Assembly (NCBI RefSeq): GCF_037975245.1
Contig: NC_092576.1
Span: 31,474,611 to 31,538,610, forward strand
Length of the DNA stretch: 64,000 bases
From: Apostichopus japonicus
Lineage: Eukaryota; Echinodermata; Holothuroidea; Aspidochirotida; Stichopodidae
Direction: 5' to 3'
The notes beneath the pieces were generated by a model. The model was not told the origin of the DNA. It was given only the letters and a program-made list of their open reading frames with translations, and did not search any database. This document shows, piece after piece, positions 11,526-24,123 of the stretch. The stretch's first letter is position 1. Each line of letters opens with the position of its first letter. Both the position numbers and the translations under genes were made by a program.

Positions 11526-13949
11526 AGTTATGACAATATTACAGTGAGTAACATCTTCACACCACCTTAATTCTCATGAAGAAAATGAAACTTATCTCAT
11601 ACAATAAAACATATTGGTAATATACAGAAGTAATGTTCTACATGTTTTCATTATTGAGTACCCTAATACGTGATAAAGGATGTTACATGATCCAACTTTT
11701 ACAACTAGAATATAACAATTTCATGAAAATTAAAATTCAATGCTTTCTGTGTTAAATGTTGAGGACTAGGCATCTTTCTAACAGACATCTGAATCCTTTA
11801 GGAAATTCTAGGAAGAATATTTTACTTGAATGATTGCAAAATGCTTGTTCTTGTACCGGAACGTCTATTTGCATGACTCTTTCATATTAGGTGACCGTCC
11901 ATGTTCTAGAGAGATAACTTGGTAATTTCTCTATGTGAAGAAAAGTTAAAGTGAAGTATTGTTTAAGAAATTTCCGAACTCCTTAATATTGCAAAAACAT
12001 GTATATGTGACATTTGTGCAGAATAGTCAACTTGGTTACTTCTTTACCAAATTAGTTTAACGTGTTGCTGGAACAACAAGAGCAATTTGCAAGCCACAAC
12101 TGTTAAACAATTATTTGCTGTAAATTGCTGAGGCGACATTTATTTGCGCAGTGAACAAAAACTCGAACTCAGTTACAAGAAAACTGTTGCAACACCGTAG
12201 TAAGGCTTTACGGGTAATTTTAATGAATAATACATGAAGTTGGTCAAGCAACCAACATGAAATGTTTGTTTTTAGCTCATCAATAATATTCAGTAATATC
12301 TTAAAACTGTCGGCCATGCCCTGCCACACGTTTCGTGCTATGTGTAGATTTGCAATCTATGACAGAGGGATGTCGATATAATTATTTTAGGAGAGATGGC
12401 TGTATGTTAGGAGAGATTATTTTATGTTACGTCATCTCCTGAAAGATTAAATTGTAGCTACAATATGAAAACGTTAATGAATCATGAACGGGCCTGGGAT
12501 ACCATCAACAGTTTTAACAAGAATTTTAATGAAATAAATTAAAATATGTAACTGTAGCACATAGTTTAAGAGCTTGGCTGTGCTGGTATCGCATTCACGA
12601 GATTCATAAGATCAAGAGAAGGGTGGTTCAACTTCTGCAACAAGGCGCCTACATTTACTAGGATATAACACACAAGTATATTAAAAGGAATACAAACACA
12701 ATATTCTCCAGTAATCTATAAGGTTAATACTATTTATTCACCACAATGTAAAGATGGATAACATGAATATAAAACAAGATTGATAAATGGAAGTCAGTTT
12801 AATCAGGCACGTATGGTCTGCTAATACAGGACTGATGATTCGAATATCACTTTCAATCTTCAAATAAGAGTTAGAGCGATATTAATGGAATATTACTTCG
12901 GATTGATCGTAGATGTTGCTGTTATAACATTGGTTTTTTAACTTGCATGTCGTCATAATGTCGTCATAAAGTAACAATATCAAGATGTTGGTTAGTTCAT
13001 CTTCTTCAATTGAAAAATATGGTAAAGCTGTTCATGTCTTTCTTGAATAGCAAAAATTAACACGAACCTGTTTCAGTTGTGAGTCATTAAGGTTCACAAT
13101 GTTACTTTACATCAGTTTGATCTGTAAGTGCTTTAGGTATTGCTCGTCCAAGCCTGTACAGAATATGTTGCATCTCAAAAATTCAATGTTCTATTTTGTG
13201 TCTCCTTTGCAAATTGATGCCTCGTTTGTTACTCAGTGTCCGTTGGTTAAGAACTAACATACTGTGTTTTGAAATCAAGTATTCTATGACCAGACTTTAG
13301 CATCGTTCACACAATGTGCAGTTTAAAGTTGTAAAAGATGGGAAACGACTAAAGATTTGAATTACTGAGGTATTAACACGAGATGAAGTTTAGAATTAAG
13401 CGTATAACCAATTGTAATACATGGCTACACTAAGACCCTCAAAACATACATACTAACGTACAAGACTAATATTCGAAGCTCTATATCAGGCCAATAAAGG
13501 GAATACTAATTTTGTATTGTTGTCTTGAGCCTACATTTCTTCCCTGATTAATTTAAGAAGCATTGGCCTGACTTGATATGAATCTGCTTGTTAGACAAGT
13601 CCAAATGCAAGTAGATTTGTTTTTCGAATAGAAATTCAACAAATTCCTAACCCTCAATTTAGTACCGACTCCAAGAGTGAAACTCCTATACACATACACT
13701 ATTACCATAACTCGTTTTACGAAAATGTAAATATGTCACACTTCAATATAAGCTAACTGTTCAAAATATGATAAATACAGATTAGAAGTATATGTATTTC
13801 TGTAAACTGGTAAATTCACAAATAAAGAGCAATTTTCGTCACTGAATTTAATTCGGTTTGTTAACAGACAGTCGTCAGTCGAATATGTCCAATTGAAAAG
13901 GAAGTATATACTCTGAAACAAAAAAACTTATGTAACAAGAGCACAATTC
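11526..13949. other. AT-rich DNA without recognised features
   Basis: Short frames on both strands show no domain, signal peptide or compositional bias I can interpret. No tandem repeats beyond simple AT richness. Confidence 0.4.
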
Positions 13950-16830
13950 CAACTTGCATGTTAGTTGAGAACTGATCATTACTGATTATTTCTTTGAAAT
14001 TCCTACTTTTCTTAGGGTTAACAAATATTTTCTTTTACATTTTTAACTACCAGTTTCTCACCCACATCATTGGCATGTATTGAATGTAGTTCCAACTAAG
14101 TGCGGTTTATATGCGTAATAATAGCTTCAGGATACTGCTTTAAACGATTTTTGGAGGTAAGAAATCGGACTTTTCGAAGTATAAAGAGGCTGATGAAATA
14201 AATAAATGTACCCCTTCTGCCTTGGATTTTAGTATTTTCAAATAAAAACTATCGGAATTGAGATATATTCTATAAATTATTCTAAAATTGGAATGGTTGA
14301 GATGTTCTTAAAGTTAAACCGTGACACTACAAAACTAAGTCAACTTGTCAGAAGGATTCTTCTCCCATTTATTCTTTGCTATTTCCAAGGTAATAACTCG
14401 TTCATCTTTATGGTATTACTCACTTCATACATTTTTGGTCTCAATGAAGTCGCTTTGTTGTAAATCAATACCACTGTCAGACCAATGCAGATACAAGTTT
14501 CTGGATCACGTTTTCTGATGTTTGTGTCTCCTCACACTAAGTAATGGATCGAAATTAATGTTATTATGCATGCTGACATTAAATGAGGGTTTAACAACAA
14601 ATTTCGCAATTAAAATAATCTCTGAAAGGATTATTGTCGGATCTGGAATTAGTCTGGCAAAATGATTGAACTGCAATACACTTTATAAAAAATACGCATG
14701 TGTTCCATGCCATTTCGTTTGTTGTTGACATTGATTACGATTAACCGATTAATAGTTTTATTAAAAAGCTTCCTAGTGAAACGTCCTTTTCTTAGGAATG
14801 CAATTTGTTTTTCATGTAATTTCGAGCGTAGTTGAGAATGGTTACGATAAACTGAGAATAATGCTTCTACTGAAAGACATTTTCTTGGCATGTCGTGTTA
14901 TTGTTCATGTCTTTTCGTTTGTGGTTGAGGGTGCTTACGATTAAACTAGTCTAGCAAAATGCTTTCTTATGAAACACTTTCTTGAAAATGCATTTGTTTT
15001 CTATCTGACATTTCTCTTGTTGTTGACAATGTTAACGATTTCATGAGTACTAGCCTTTTAAACTGCTTCTACAGAAAGTCACTTTCTTGACGATTTAATG
15101 AGATCTGCTGCAATCAATGAGCTTCAAACAGTGCGAAATTGTTAATGACTTCACAACCGACAACATAATGGTATATTAACACAGCAACAGAAAGCCTATA
15201 TCGTAAAATTTCAATTTGCATGTTATATTGAGAATTTATCATTACTTTGAAATCTTCAAACCCATATTATTTCTTTGAATTCTTACTTGTTAAGGTTAGA
15301 AATGTCCTTTACATAGTTTCCTACCAGTTCACCTAGTTCAATTGGATGCTATTTATTAAACGTAAGAATACGGACGTTTGGAAGAGTGAAGAGGCTGATC
15401 AAACAAACAATGAATATATCATTTCTGCGTCTTGGATTTTAGTACTTTCAAGTAAAAACATTTCTGATATTATCTCTCACGCCATGAGGGTATAACAGCA
15501 AATTTTGCATCTAAAATTGTCAATGAAAGGAATATTGCTAGATCTGGAACTAGGCTAGCAAATGCTTTCAACTGACAGACACTTTCTAAAAATGCATTTG
15601 TTTCTCATGACATTTCGTGTTTTGTTGACAATGGTTACGAGAAAAATGCTTCTACTGAAAAAAACACTTCCTTGGCATTGCGTTTTATTATTCATGTCTT
15701 TTCTATTGTGGTTAACCACACCATATGTTCAGTTCCTAAAGTAAAGAATTTAGGTGTATATCTTGATCACAATCTTACCAAGGATAATCAAGTTGACTTT
15801 ATCTGTGAGTCCTGATTGGCAGATCCGAAATATTGACAAAATTAGAAGGTATATCTCAGATGATACGTGTAAGACTTTAATACATGCCCTTGCGACATCA
15901 AAACTGGATTACTGCAATGCCCTGCTATATGGCCTGCCTCAAAAGCTGACCGATCGCCTTCAGCGAGTTCAGAATCGCGCTACACGGCTTGTAAGTCGCA
16001 CTCGTAGACATGAGCATATTACACCTCCATTACGTGACTTACGTTGGTTGCCTATTTATTGCAGGTTCAATTATAAGATTCTGTTATATACATATAAGTT
16101 ACTTAATGGTTTAGCCCCTATATACCTCTCTGAATTATTACACAAATACAAGCCTACTCGATCTCTACGCTCAGAATCCAAGTCCTTACTTACCAAACCT
16201 GTCATTAAAACTTCTACATTACTCATCTGCGACATTATGGAACAGTTTATCGGAGGAGGCTAAGTGTGCCAAAAATATAGATGAATATAAAAAACTAGTC
16301 AAAACCGTTCTATTTAGATCTGCATTCCATTAACTGTGCTTTCTATTCTATATATTGTCACATTATTACAACGCAATTTCCATTTTGAGTTTATAGCGCT
16401 TTTAAAATTTAAAATTGTTCACATTTATATATATTTTAATTTTTAAGAATTTGTTTGTATAATTTTCGATTTCCCATTTGCAGTTTATTATACAATTTAT
16501 TGTCAGATTGTATACAACAAATTTTCTACCCTTTTTATAACTTACATTTTCGATTTATATATTTGTATATCATGTTTGTATGCATTTTACTGTAAAGCGC
16601 CTTAGAGCAATTTCTGATTGGATAAGGCGCTATAGAAATTGTGTATAATAATAATAATTAATAATGGTTACGATTAAGTGAGAACTTGTTTAGCAACATG
16701 CTTCCTTCTGAAACACACTTTCTTTAAAATGCATTTTTTCATCTTTTAATTTCGTTTGTGGTTGACGACTTAATGAGATCTCCGATCAGTCCGAAGTTGC
16801 CCATGACTTAACAAACCAACACGGCAACAT
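13950..16830. repeat. Diverged ~1.25-kb tandem duplication
   Basis: Blocks from 13950-15180 recur from about 15215 in the same order: AAGAGGCTGAT followed by CTTGGATTTTAGTA; then GAGGGTTTAACAACAAATTT versus GAGGGTATAACAGCAAATTT; then GGATCTGGAATTAG versus AGATCTGGAACTAG. The second copy is interrupted by the L2-like LINE (15720-16655) and resumes at 16660 with ATGGTTACGATTAAGTGAG. No gene is seen. Confidence 0.7.
15720..16655 (+). mobile_element. 5'-truncated L2-like LINE with 3' tail
   Basis: The coding remnant contains KNLGVYLDHNLT, LDYCNALLYGLP, RLQRVQNRATRLV, ITPPLRDLRWLPI and YKLLNGLAPIYLSELL, the well-known C-terminal block of L2/Rex1-type LINE reverse transcriptases. It is 5'-truncated in the RT and shifts frame near 15790. 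The 3' end carries a GCGCCTTAGAGC...AAGGCGCTATAGAA hairpin-like tail followed by (ATA)n, as typical for L2. It inserted into the second copy of the 1.25-kb duplication. The ORF end near 16263 precedes a final frame-shifted stretch. Confidence 0.88.
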
Positions 16831-16907
16831 ACAGTCTATACGACCATAGGAAGCACATAATATACTATTTCAACAATACACAATAATACGAACAATGTAA
16901 TACAAAC

Positions 16908-17229
16908 CTTGCACATGCAAATGATGCCTGAATATTATAGATGCGTTCCGAATGCATTCATAAACACCTTCGTGTAAAATAGATACGGGTTGAATGTATA
17001 TCGAGTAGTTTGTGACAAGCGAAATACTTTTTGCATACTGAACTTTGACCAAGTGATTTCCGTAATAGAGTAAACTGCCATTAAATCGCCAATTGGTTTG
17101 GGGTCCGACGTTATTTTCACAGCCGTCTAATAATACCTGATCTGATACGGTGACTGTATGCTTAAATTCTTCACCTAAGCCGATGTGCAGTCCACATAAC
17201 ATGACAATCGCAATCGAAAACTTGAACAT
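16908..17229 (-). CDS. Exon: signal peptide plus Ig-like domain
   Basis: The minus-strand reading starts at an ATG (17229) with a hydrophobic leader (FKFSIAIVMLCGLHIGLG, cleavage likely near residue 19-20). It continues as a single V/I-like Ig fold: B-strand Cys in LLDGC, C-strand Trp in TNWRFNG, and F-strand GVYEC. Potential N-glycosylation sites (NGS, NYS, NAS) are present. The domain ends at HLHVQ, where an AAG|GTTTGT donor (boundary 16907/16908) gives a phase-1 end, the usual phase for Ig exons. This supports a real spliced gene rather than a chance frame. Further exons should lie at lower coordinates on the minus strand, but none was recognised. A secreted or membrane immune-type or adhesion receptor is possible; function is unknown. 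Confidence 0.6.
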
Positions 17230-18930
17230 TATTATAGAAATGTCTTCTTATCGATTTACAGAGTAAATTCGCATTCACTGACACGTAGTGTGACGGGGTC
17301 CGGTACCGTAATAAAATAATAACAGTAACAAGTAATAAGTAATAATTGGTGACCAGTTTTATTCCTCCTCTCTCTTTCCGTTTTTCCTCTTAACTCCCTT
17401 CTCCACTCCCAACTCAATCTCACGCCAAAATCCAACAAAGTAAAGAATGTCCCTCTATAGTAAGGGTCGTACACCGAATTAGACTAACAACAAGGGGACA
17501 CTCTCCAGGCATGAACAAACACAAAAGGCACCCGACGTGCAGGAATTCGGCCATGCAAATACACGTTGTCTCCCACGGACATGCGCAGTCGGCCGGAGAG
17601 CGCCCCCTGCGACACGGGTGGAAGAACCACAAAACAACAAGCAATCAACAGACTGTGACAGTAGCAGCTAGTTGACAAAGCGCAGCAACACACATAGACG
17701 TTTTACAAGGGCGTATCCTTTTCATCGTTTCGTTTCATACGGATGTTCACAGAAGGCATTTCCCCCATCGAACAAAATTCATGAAATGAGTTCTGTGTAA
17801 GTACTGAAATTGCCAATATGTGGTACTAACAAGAAAAGAAAACGAAAATACAATTTATGGGCTACAGTGAGTATCGATCAGGCTTTATCATTGTTTTTCA
17901 CAGTCACCAACATTTGTGAAAGTTCTGTCCGTTCCATGCAGCTGTAAGGAAGGAAAGAGAACAGACGAAGCGTCTCATGCCAGTGAAATGAGAATAACAA
18001 AGTGTAAGTTGTAAAACAAGTTTCAAATTTAGGAACTTCGTTACTATGAGCTTATTTAACATTCTCACCTTTATTCCAAGCAAGCAACCATTCTACTACA
18101 GGAAAACTTACTCTTCAGCCGTTTTCCATGAAACTATATGCTTACCAGTATGATAAATCGGTTTGTTAGTGTGACACAAACGGTTGAATGATACTTTGTC
18201 AGTTTACAACAAACTATCAATCACTTTGACATAATCAGATGAGCGAGTCTTTTCAAAGCAGAAGTGAATTTGTGGCAACTGCGTACGCTGCGTTCAATAA
18301 GGAAAAAAATACTCACTCAGCCTTACCAGACATTGTTACTCTTAACAAAACGAATTTCTTCTGCGATATTATAATCTTCTTCGGGCCACACTAAAAGTTG
18401 ATATTATCACATGCCCTATAGTAGTGAAACTTGGTATGATGCTGTAAGGTGATAACAGGTATGTGTTGATGTATGATACATTTGACACATTTGCATATTA
18501 ATTTTCAGATGCATGCAAAATCAATGAACATTTTTCGTGCAGCAGAAGCATTGTGAAAAGAAGGAAGTACAGTACTAATACTTAAATGTGCAGTACCATT
18601 TTGCTTTAGAAATGTGCCTCTTGACAGTTTATTGTAACTTTCAAAGATCTGTGGTTCTTGTGAAAATAGTCATTTAAGGAAGATCAGGAAATCAGAGTAC
18701 AGATTTAAACAATTCAGGGACATCTCACTACCAGTTGAGAGTTCGCTTTTAAATCTGTCCATTCATCTTGATAAAGACCTTTTACGTGTGTTCCAAAGTA
18801 ATGGTTTTCCTGCATATGTACGTATTTTAGATCCTCCTGCAAGCAGGAACTCGCGAAGAAGACATCATTGGCTTATGAAAGTTGCAAGCTGACCGAAGTC
18901 AGATTAGAAGTTAGATTCATATATAACGTC
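17230..18930. other. Upstream region of the Ig exon, no gene recognised
   Basis: It may include the promoter of the Ig exon. 17500-17700 is locally GC-richer. Short minus-strand frames there lack domain features. No repeats with clear boundaries were found. Confidence 0.35.
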
Positions 18931-18981
18931 CATGATTATGAATTGTCAACAACTCTGTAACTGGACGACACACATTAATCT

Positions 18982-19047
18982 TGGAGTGACTCGAACTCGG
19001 GACCTTATGATTGAAAGGCACCGGCTTTAACCACTGAGCTAACACTT
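18982..19047 (-). pseudogene. tRNA-like SINE head
   Basis: The minus strand has an A box (TAGCTCAGTGG, 19031-19041) and B box (GAGTTCGAGTC, 18988-18998) at tRNA spacing, with an imperfect anticodon arm. The sequence downstream on the minus strand (to about 18910) would be the SINE body. Short CTAACA repeats (19045-19095) lie upstream. Confidence 0.55.
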
Positions 19048-19201
19048 CCTAACACTAACACTCCCTAACACTCATACTAACACTAACACTCCCATATGAA
19101 TTATATTCATATAAAATAAGATAAAATGATAGTTATGTGAATTTGCATGACTGAAAAATTAAGTTGTGTTTCACAAATTTAGTAATTCAAAACTGTACAT
19201 C

Positions 19202-20126
19202 TGTCACGGGTAAGGTAAAACTATTCGCTGGACAACGTAAATACTCGGATGGCGTGTGTCTTTTCTATGAGTTTTATTTAGTCCTCGTAACCAGTGGCAA
19301 AAACCCTGAAACAAAACGTAAAAGATACGCATTGTATAAACAAATATTTCACACAAATAAGACGTTACATCGGCAATATGAAACATATCAAACATGCATT
19401 GATCTCGCTGTATGATCCCATGATTTTACACCTTATTAACACTTATCACCTATTTACAATATGCCCTCCCTATACAGACATTCGATACTAACAAACTTCT
19501 CATAAATATATTTTATATGTGCTTTCCAATCTCTAACATATTCCGGCCTCGCTACACTCAAATAAGAAACAAGAATACGACTAACTAGTTGCGTTCCCTC
19601 TACTGCAAAGTAGAAAATGAGACACTTACGGAATTCGGTCAGTTTCCGGCTTTTTACACGTATCGGTACGTCCTTTACGATATATGACAAGATATATTGC
19701 CACGAATTCATCAGCGGGGAATTGAAGTTGCCCCTACATATACTATATTAGAATAGCGAAGTACTGCGGGCTAACGTCGCCCAACGGACATCGTGTCCAA
19801 CTGCAACAAGTAACTGCTGTGGTGCACCCAGCACCCTTGCACCAAGTATATTATACCAAACACGAATACCACGCCCTGACCTGCTTACCAGGCCTGTTCA
19901 TACCAACCCTTTACCTGCATTTTATGCAAATTAATCTAAACAAAGACTTGCACAAACTCCATTGATGCCCGTCGAGCAATCAGTGAATTAAACAAAGCAT
20001 ATACTAGAATGTCGTATGTTACTAATTTGAACTTCGTGAGCAAAACAGACAACAAATGAATATTCATCAGTAAATTTATCCAGCTGCACGATAGTCGTTA
20101 GACTTGCGTCAAGCATACTCGTGACA
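19202..20126 (-). repeat. 3' LTR of the gypsy element
   Basis: 925 bp, TGTCAC...GTGACA, matching the split 5' LTR. On the minus strand U3 lies at higher coordinates; the predicted transcription start is near 19305, R contains AATAAA, and U5 ends at 19202. Confidence 0.95.
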
Positions 20127-20140
20127 CATCCCCCTTCTCA
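20127..20140 (-). other. Polypurine tract
   Basis: On the minus strand GAGAAGGGGGATG abuts the 3' LTR. This is the expected plus-strand DNA primer site of the element. Confidence 0.8.
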
Positions 20141-20268
20141 AGATAATTTACGAGAGAACATAGAGAGTATAAAACTTCCTTTTCTTTACACAGAATTAAC
20201 TTATATACAAAACGAGCTCAATATTCTATAACCAGCGAGTTACATACAGAACATTTAACATATACTTC

Positions 20269-21074
20269 TCAAGCTGTGCAACGACTTAAAAAGTCTGCTC
20301 CATAGTTCTCTGAACCTTTGATTGCCTTAATTACAAATCTGAATGGCTGAATACGTAAGGCCCATCTAAGCACTCTGCTGTTCTTTATCTTGGCCTTATT
20401 TATGTACACCAACGGATGGTGGTCCGTTTCCAACAAAAATTCAACCCCGTACAAGTAAATCTGAAACTTTTCCATGGCCCAAACAACAGCTAGACATTCC
20501 TTCTCGATGGTAGCATATTTAACTTCTCGAGGCTGCAACTTTCTACTGGCGAAACATATTGGGTACTTTACACCATCCTCTTCCTGCATGAGTACTGACC
20601 CAACCCCTACATCCGAAGCGTCACATCTAAGAATGAATGGTTTTGACATGTCGGGTAGGTGCAAGATTGGTGCGGTACTAGCCTTGATTTGAACGTGTCA
20701 AATGCAGCACCCTGAGAAGAACCCCATTTAACCCTGTTTGGATTAGAACCTCGCGTGAGATCAGTTAAGGGAGCTGAAATGGCCGCGAAGTTTGGTATAA
20801 ACCGACTATAATAGCCAACAAGTCCCATAAATGATCTCACTTCCTTTTTTGTAGTAGGTATCGACGCATTTAAAACCTTTTGCACCTTGTCGGGCTGAGG
20901 GCTTAAGAACCCTTCCCCAACCACGTAGCCTAAAATTCTAACGATGAATAACCAACAAAACACTTTGTTGGTCGCGCTGTAAGTCCGGCGCTCCTAAGAC
21001 GCTTAAGCACTGTTGCCATCAGTTCTACATGACTATCCCAATCTTTGGAGAACATTAATATATCGTCGATGTAG
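20269..21074 (-). pseudogene. gypsy RT C-terminus and RNase H
   Basis: The YIDD catalytic box is intact at 21062-21073 (minus strand), just after the frame break that ends the upstream ORF. A second break near 20965 precedes GYVVGEGFLSPQPDKVQ and KEVRSFMGLVGYYSRFIPNF (RT thumb/connection). A third near 20690 precedes RNase H: ILRCDASDVGVGSVL (catalytic Asp), EKECLAVVWAME (Glu), LETDHHPL (Asp), and SENYGADFLSR at the end. All key residues are visible, but the three single-base frame breaks stop a continuous polyprotein. Confidence 0.9.
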
Positions 21075-23190
21075 TTAACAGTGTTTTTGCAACCCATCAA
21101 GCAGCCTGCGCATCATACGCGTAAATACGGCAGAAGCGTTGACAACACCAAAAGGCATGACTCTGAATTGATACATTCCTTGATGCGTTACAAAAGCTAG
21201 TTTCTTTCTCTCTTCTACGGCAACCGGTATCTGCCAATAACCTTTTGATAGATCTATTTTTGTAAAATATTTCCCCTTAGATACCTTTGCCATCAAGTCC
21301 TCAACACTGGGAATAGGTTCGGGGTCAAATAAAGCAATCTTGTTAAGCTTTCTAAAGTCAACACAAAACCTGTTTGACCAGTCTTTTTTGCGAACAAACA
21401 CGATTGGCGATGCGTACGGCGAATAAGACCTTTCAATAACATCAGTTTCTAACATGTACTCTATTTCTTCCTCTATAACCTTTTGCGTACTCAATGGAAT
21501 TGGATACGGTCTACTTCTTACAACTTCATCCGTTACCAATGGCAACGTATACTCAAGTAAATTCGTACGACCAGGAGTATCGGTTAACAAATCTCTGAAT
21601 GCAGACAATACAAGCGAAACCTCTTTTGCTTTGTTTTCGCATAGCTCTGAATTCACATTGACATCTCTAAAACATTCTTTTGATTTAGAAGGAGGTAGTA
21701 CTATGATAAACTTATCTGTTTCAGAATTATTTTCCTCAATGATTGCGCAAGATCCACTCTGCTCCTCTAACACACTCCCTGCTGAAGCAATATCAACATT
21801 TCGATCGGATGTTCGAACAAAATATTTCTTTAGTAAGTTTGCGTGAAATGTTTTGAGTTTTCCCTCTTTGTTGACTCTATAGTCGTACTTGCCTACCTTT
21901 CCTACAATATGATAAGGCCCTTTCCACTGCATAGTTAGCTTGTTACTGTCTGTAGGTAACAAAATTAGAACTTGGTCATCGACATTGAATTTTCGATCAC
22001 GTGCCCTTGCGTCATAATATTTCCTGTATCTACTAAACGATTTGGCCAGCTCGTTTTGAGCCAAATAACATGTTTCCTCAAGTCTTTCTTTCAAATCGAT
22101 CACATACTGATAGGTAGTTTTAACTTCTTCCTCCTCTATTTCACCCGTCCACAAATCTTTCAAGATACCCATTGGCCCTCGGACCGTCCTCCCATACAAC
22201 AATTCAAATGGGGAGAATCCTAGTGATTCTTGGCGGACCTCCCGATAAGCAAACAGCAGGGCTGGTAAAAATCGATCCCAATCACGTGGTCTTTCAGCAG
22301 ACATACGCCTTAACATTTTTTTTAACGTACCGTTATATTTCTCAACCAAGCCGTTGCAAATTGGATGGTAAGGTGTAGTGGTTAGTTGTTTGATCTGCAA
22401 TACCCGACTGATCTCCCTCATGAGATCGGAAGTAAACTGACTTCCCATGTCGGTCAGAATTTCTTTGGGAAACCCTACCCTAGTAAATATCTCGAGCAGA
22501 GCTTCGGCTACACGCTCTGTTTCAATACTAGGCAGAGCAACTGCCTCTGGGAACCTCGTAGCAAAATCTACTAAAGTCAATACATATCTATTCCCTCGAT
22601 CTGACATTGGAGCTAACGGACCCACTAAATCGATAGCTACCCTATGAAACGGAGTGTCTATAAGTGGCATGCGTCCTAACGGTACTTTGGAGATTCTACC
22701 CTTCGAAACCATTTTCTGGCATATATCACAAGACACACAAAACATTTTCACATCGTTTTGGATACCAGGCCAATAGAAATTTCTCGTGATCCTATCGTAT
22801 GTTTTTTTGACACCTAGGTGACCAGAAATCGGCGCTTCGTGGCCCACACTTAACACTTTGTTTCGAAACCTTTTAGGCATCACTACCTGACGAAATTCTT
22901 TGTCACCTCTTGACTTCGCCGACTTGAATTTACGAAACAATACATTATTTACTATCGTAAACCTAACCTCATTTCCACCTCTCGTCATTTTGACATTACC
23001 AGTCTTTGCTATGTCATACAATTTGGCAAAACTAGGCTCGTCTTTCTGAGCCTGTATCAATTCTTCTCTACTAATATCTAACTCCTCCGACTTTGCGGTT
23101 CTCAAAGGCTTGAGAGGTTTCTCCCTTTTTTGCTTTTGAGCTCGGGTCTCGACAGCACCACTTACAGAACCTGAATCCTGAATCCTGAAT
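21075..23190 (-). CDS. gypsy Pol: integrase followed by RT N-terminus
   Basis: One long minus-strand frame. Integrase comes first: an HHCC zinc domain (GHEAPISGHLGVKKT...CVSCDICQ), a DDE core with Asp in VAIDLVGPL, Asp in ILTDMGSQF and Glu in NGLVEKYNGTLK, then a GPY/F module (MQWKGPYHIVGKV...YDYRV). RT follows in the same frame: FCVDFRKLNK, FTKIDLSKGYWQIPV (first catalytic Asp), FVTHQGMYQFRVMPFG. The frame ends one base out of phase just before YIDD. The first ~22 residues of the longest open frame are antisense tRNA sequence, so the authentic pol frame begins at about 23190, upstream of which lies the tRNA/LTR insert. Acts in cDNA synthesis and integration. Confidence 0.93.
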
Positions 23191-23360
23191 CTAGAGGTAT
23201 GATTCTCGCTTTGGGTGCGAGAGGTCCCGGGTTCGATTCCCGGACAGGCCCCCAAATGTCACGGGTAAGGTAAAACTATTCGCTGGACAACGTAAATACT
23301 CGGATGGCGTGTGTCTTTTCTATGAGTTTTATTTAGTCCTCGTAACCAGGGGCAAAAACC
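23191..23360 (+). other. tRNA-Pro/LTR strong-stop chimera inside pol
   Basis: 23191-23254 matches the 3' ~64 nt of tRNA-Pro(UGG): anticodon arm TCTCGCTTTGGGTGCGAGA, T arm GGTTCGATTCC, acceptor, discriminator C, and post-transcriptional CCA at 23252-23254. After the same 2-nt AA spacer found at the true PBS, 23257-23360 reproduces the first 104 nt of the LTR and stops exactly where R is predicted to begin. tRNA(CCA)-U5-R on this strand is the layout of minus-strand strong-stop DNA still joined to its primer. It separates protease from integrase. Confidence 0.85.
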
Positions 23361-24074
23361 GGAATTCTTACCACTACTTTCAAATTGAGGGGGATTCCAA
23401 TTCGAGTCTGGGTCCTGTGGTTCTCTGACACCATTGATATTTCCCAGAATTAAATCATATAACGGACTTTCCATTACTAGAGCCTCCACTTCTCCCTGAT
23501 AAAATAGCGTATCAACAGCAATAACAGCAACTGATACGTCACGTACTGTACCATCAAGAAGAACACAACGTTTGTTTGCACCTGTGAACTTTGAAGGGTC
23601 AACGAATTTCCTTCGAGCTACAACCGTAGTGCAACCTGTGTCCCTTAATACCGACACCTTTGACGACCCAATGTAACCATCCCTCACAGGCATACATCCA
23701 TAATTGGTTTCTACAGCACTTACTTTAGGCAGACCGTGTTTGACATTGTCCTCCCCTACCAGTAATTCGGAGTCGGTTTGACAAGCGGCCGCCCTTTCTT
23801 TTACCTCTGCCTTAGAGTCACTACCCTCTGACAAACCCGCACCCCTGTCATATCTACGACCTTTTGAGGCATATGTACCCCTATGTTTCTTACAATCGCG
23901 AGAAACATGACCCACGTCGCTACAATTATAACATTTCTTGTTGTTATTCCACGCCTTGCCCTTATCTACCTGCTGTTCAAACTGTAAATTGTGGCTACAT
24001 TCTTGTTTTGAAGAACCCTTCTTGTCCCACTGTTTACCCCTGGCGTCGACATAACGATCAGCCCTATAAGCCAT
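23361..24074 (-). CDS. gypsy Gag nucleocapsid and protease
   Basis: The minus-strand frame shows a basic region, a CCHC zinc knuckle (CYNCSDVGHVSRDC), a linker rich in charged residues, then a retropepsin-like protease with VLRDTGCTTVVARR (catalytic Asp in DTG) and a C-terminal LILGNINGV flap/end motif. The frame is joined downstream to the tRNA/LTR chimera, so its last ~33 residues before the stop at 23259 are foreign. Upstream, a frame break at about 24128 separates it from capsid; the intervening reading (DLRIFVKEGQPVSVKDM) is open in this frame. Confidence 0.9.
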
Positions 24075-24123
24075 GTCTTTGACACTAACAGGTTGTCCCT
24101 CTTTAACAAATATACGAAGATCC

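Noticed and set aside
12111-14891. Minus-strand frames of 60-80 codons
   Set aside because: AT-rich, no domains, no splice context; expected by chance at this length.
21454-22647. Plus-strand frames across the gypsy pol
   Set aside because: They are antisense shadows of integrase/RT with no domain signatures.
23191-23254. Genomic tRNA-Pro gene
   Set aside because: The 5' ~11 nt are missing and CCA is encoded directly before LTR sequence, so it derives from a mature tRNA primer.
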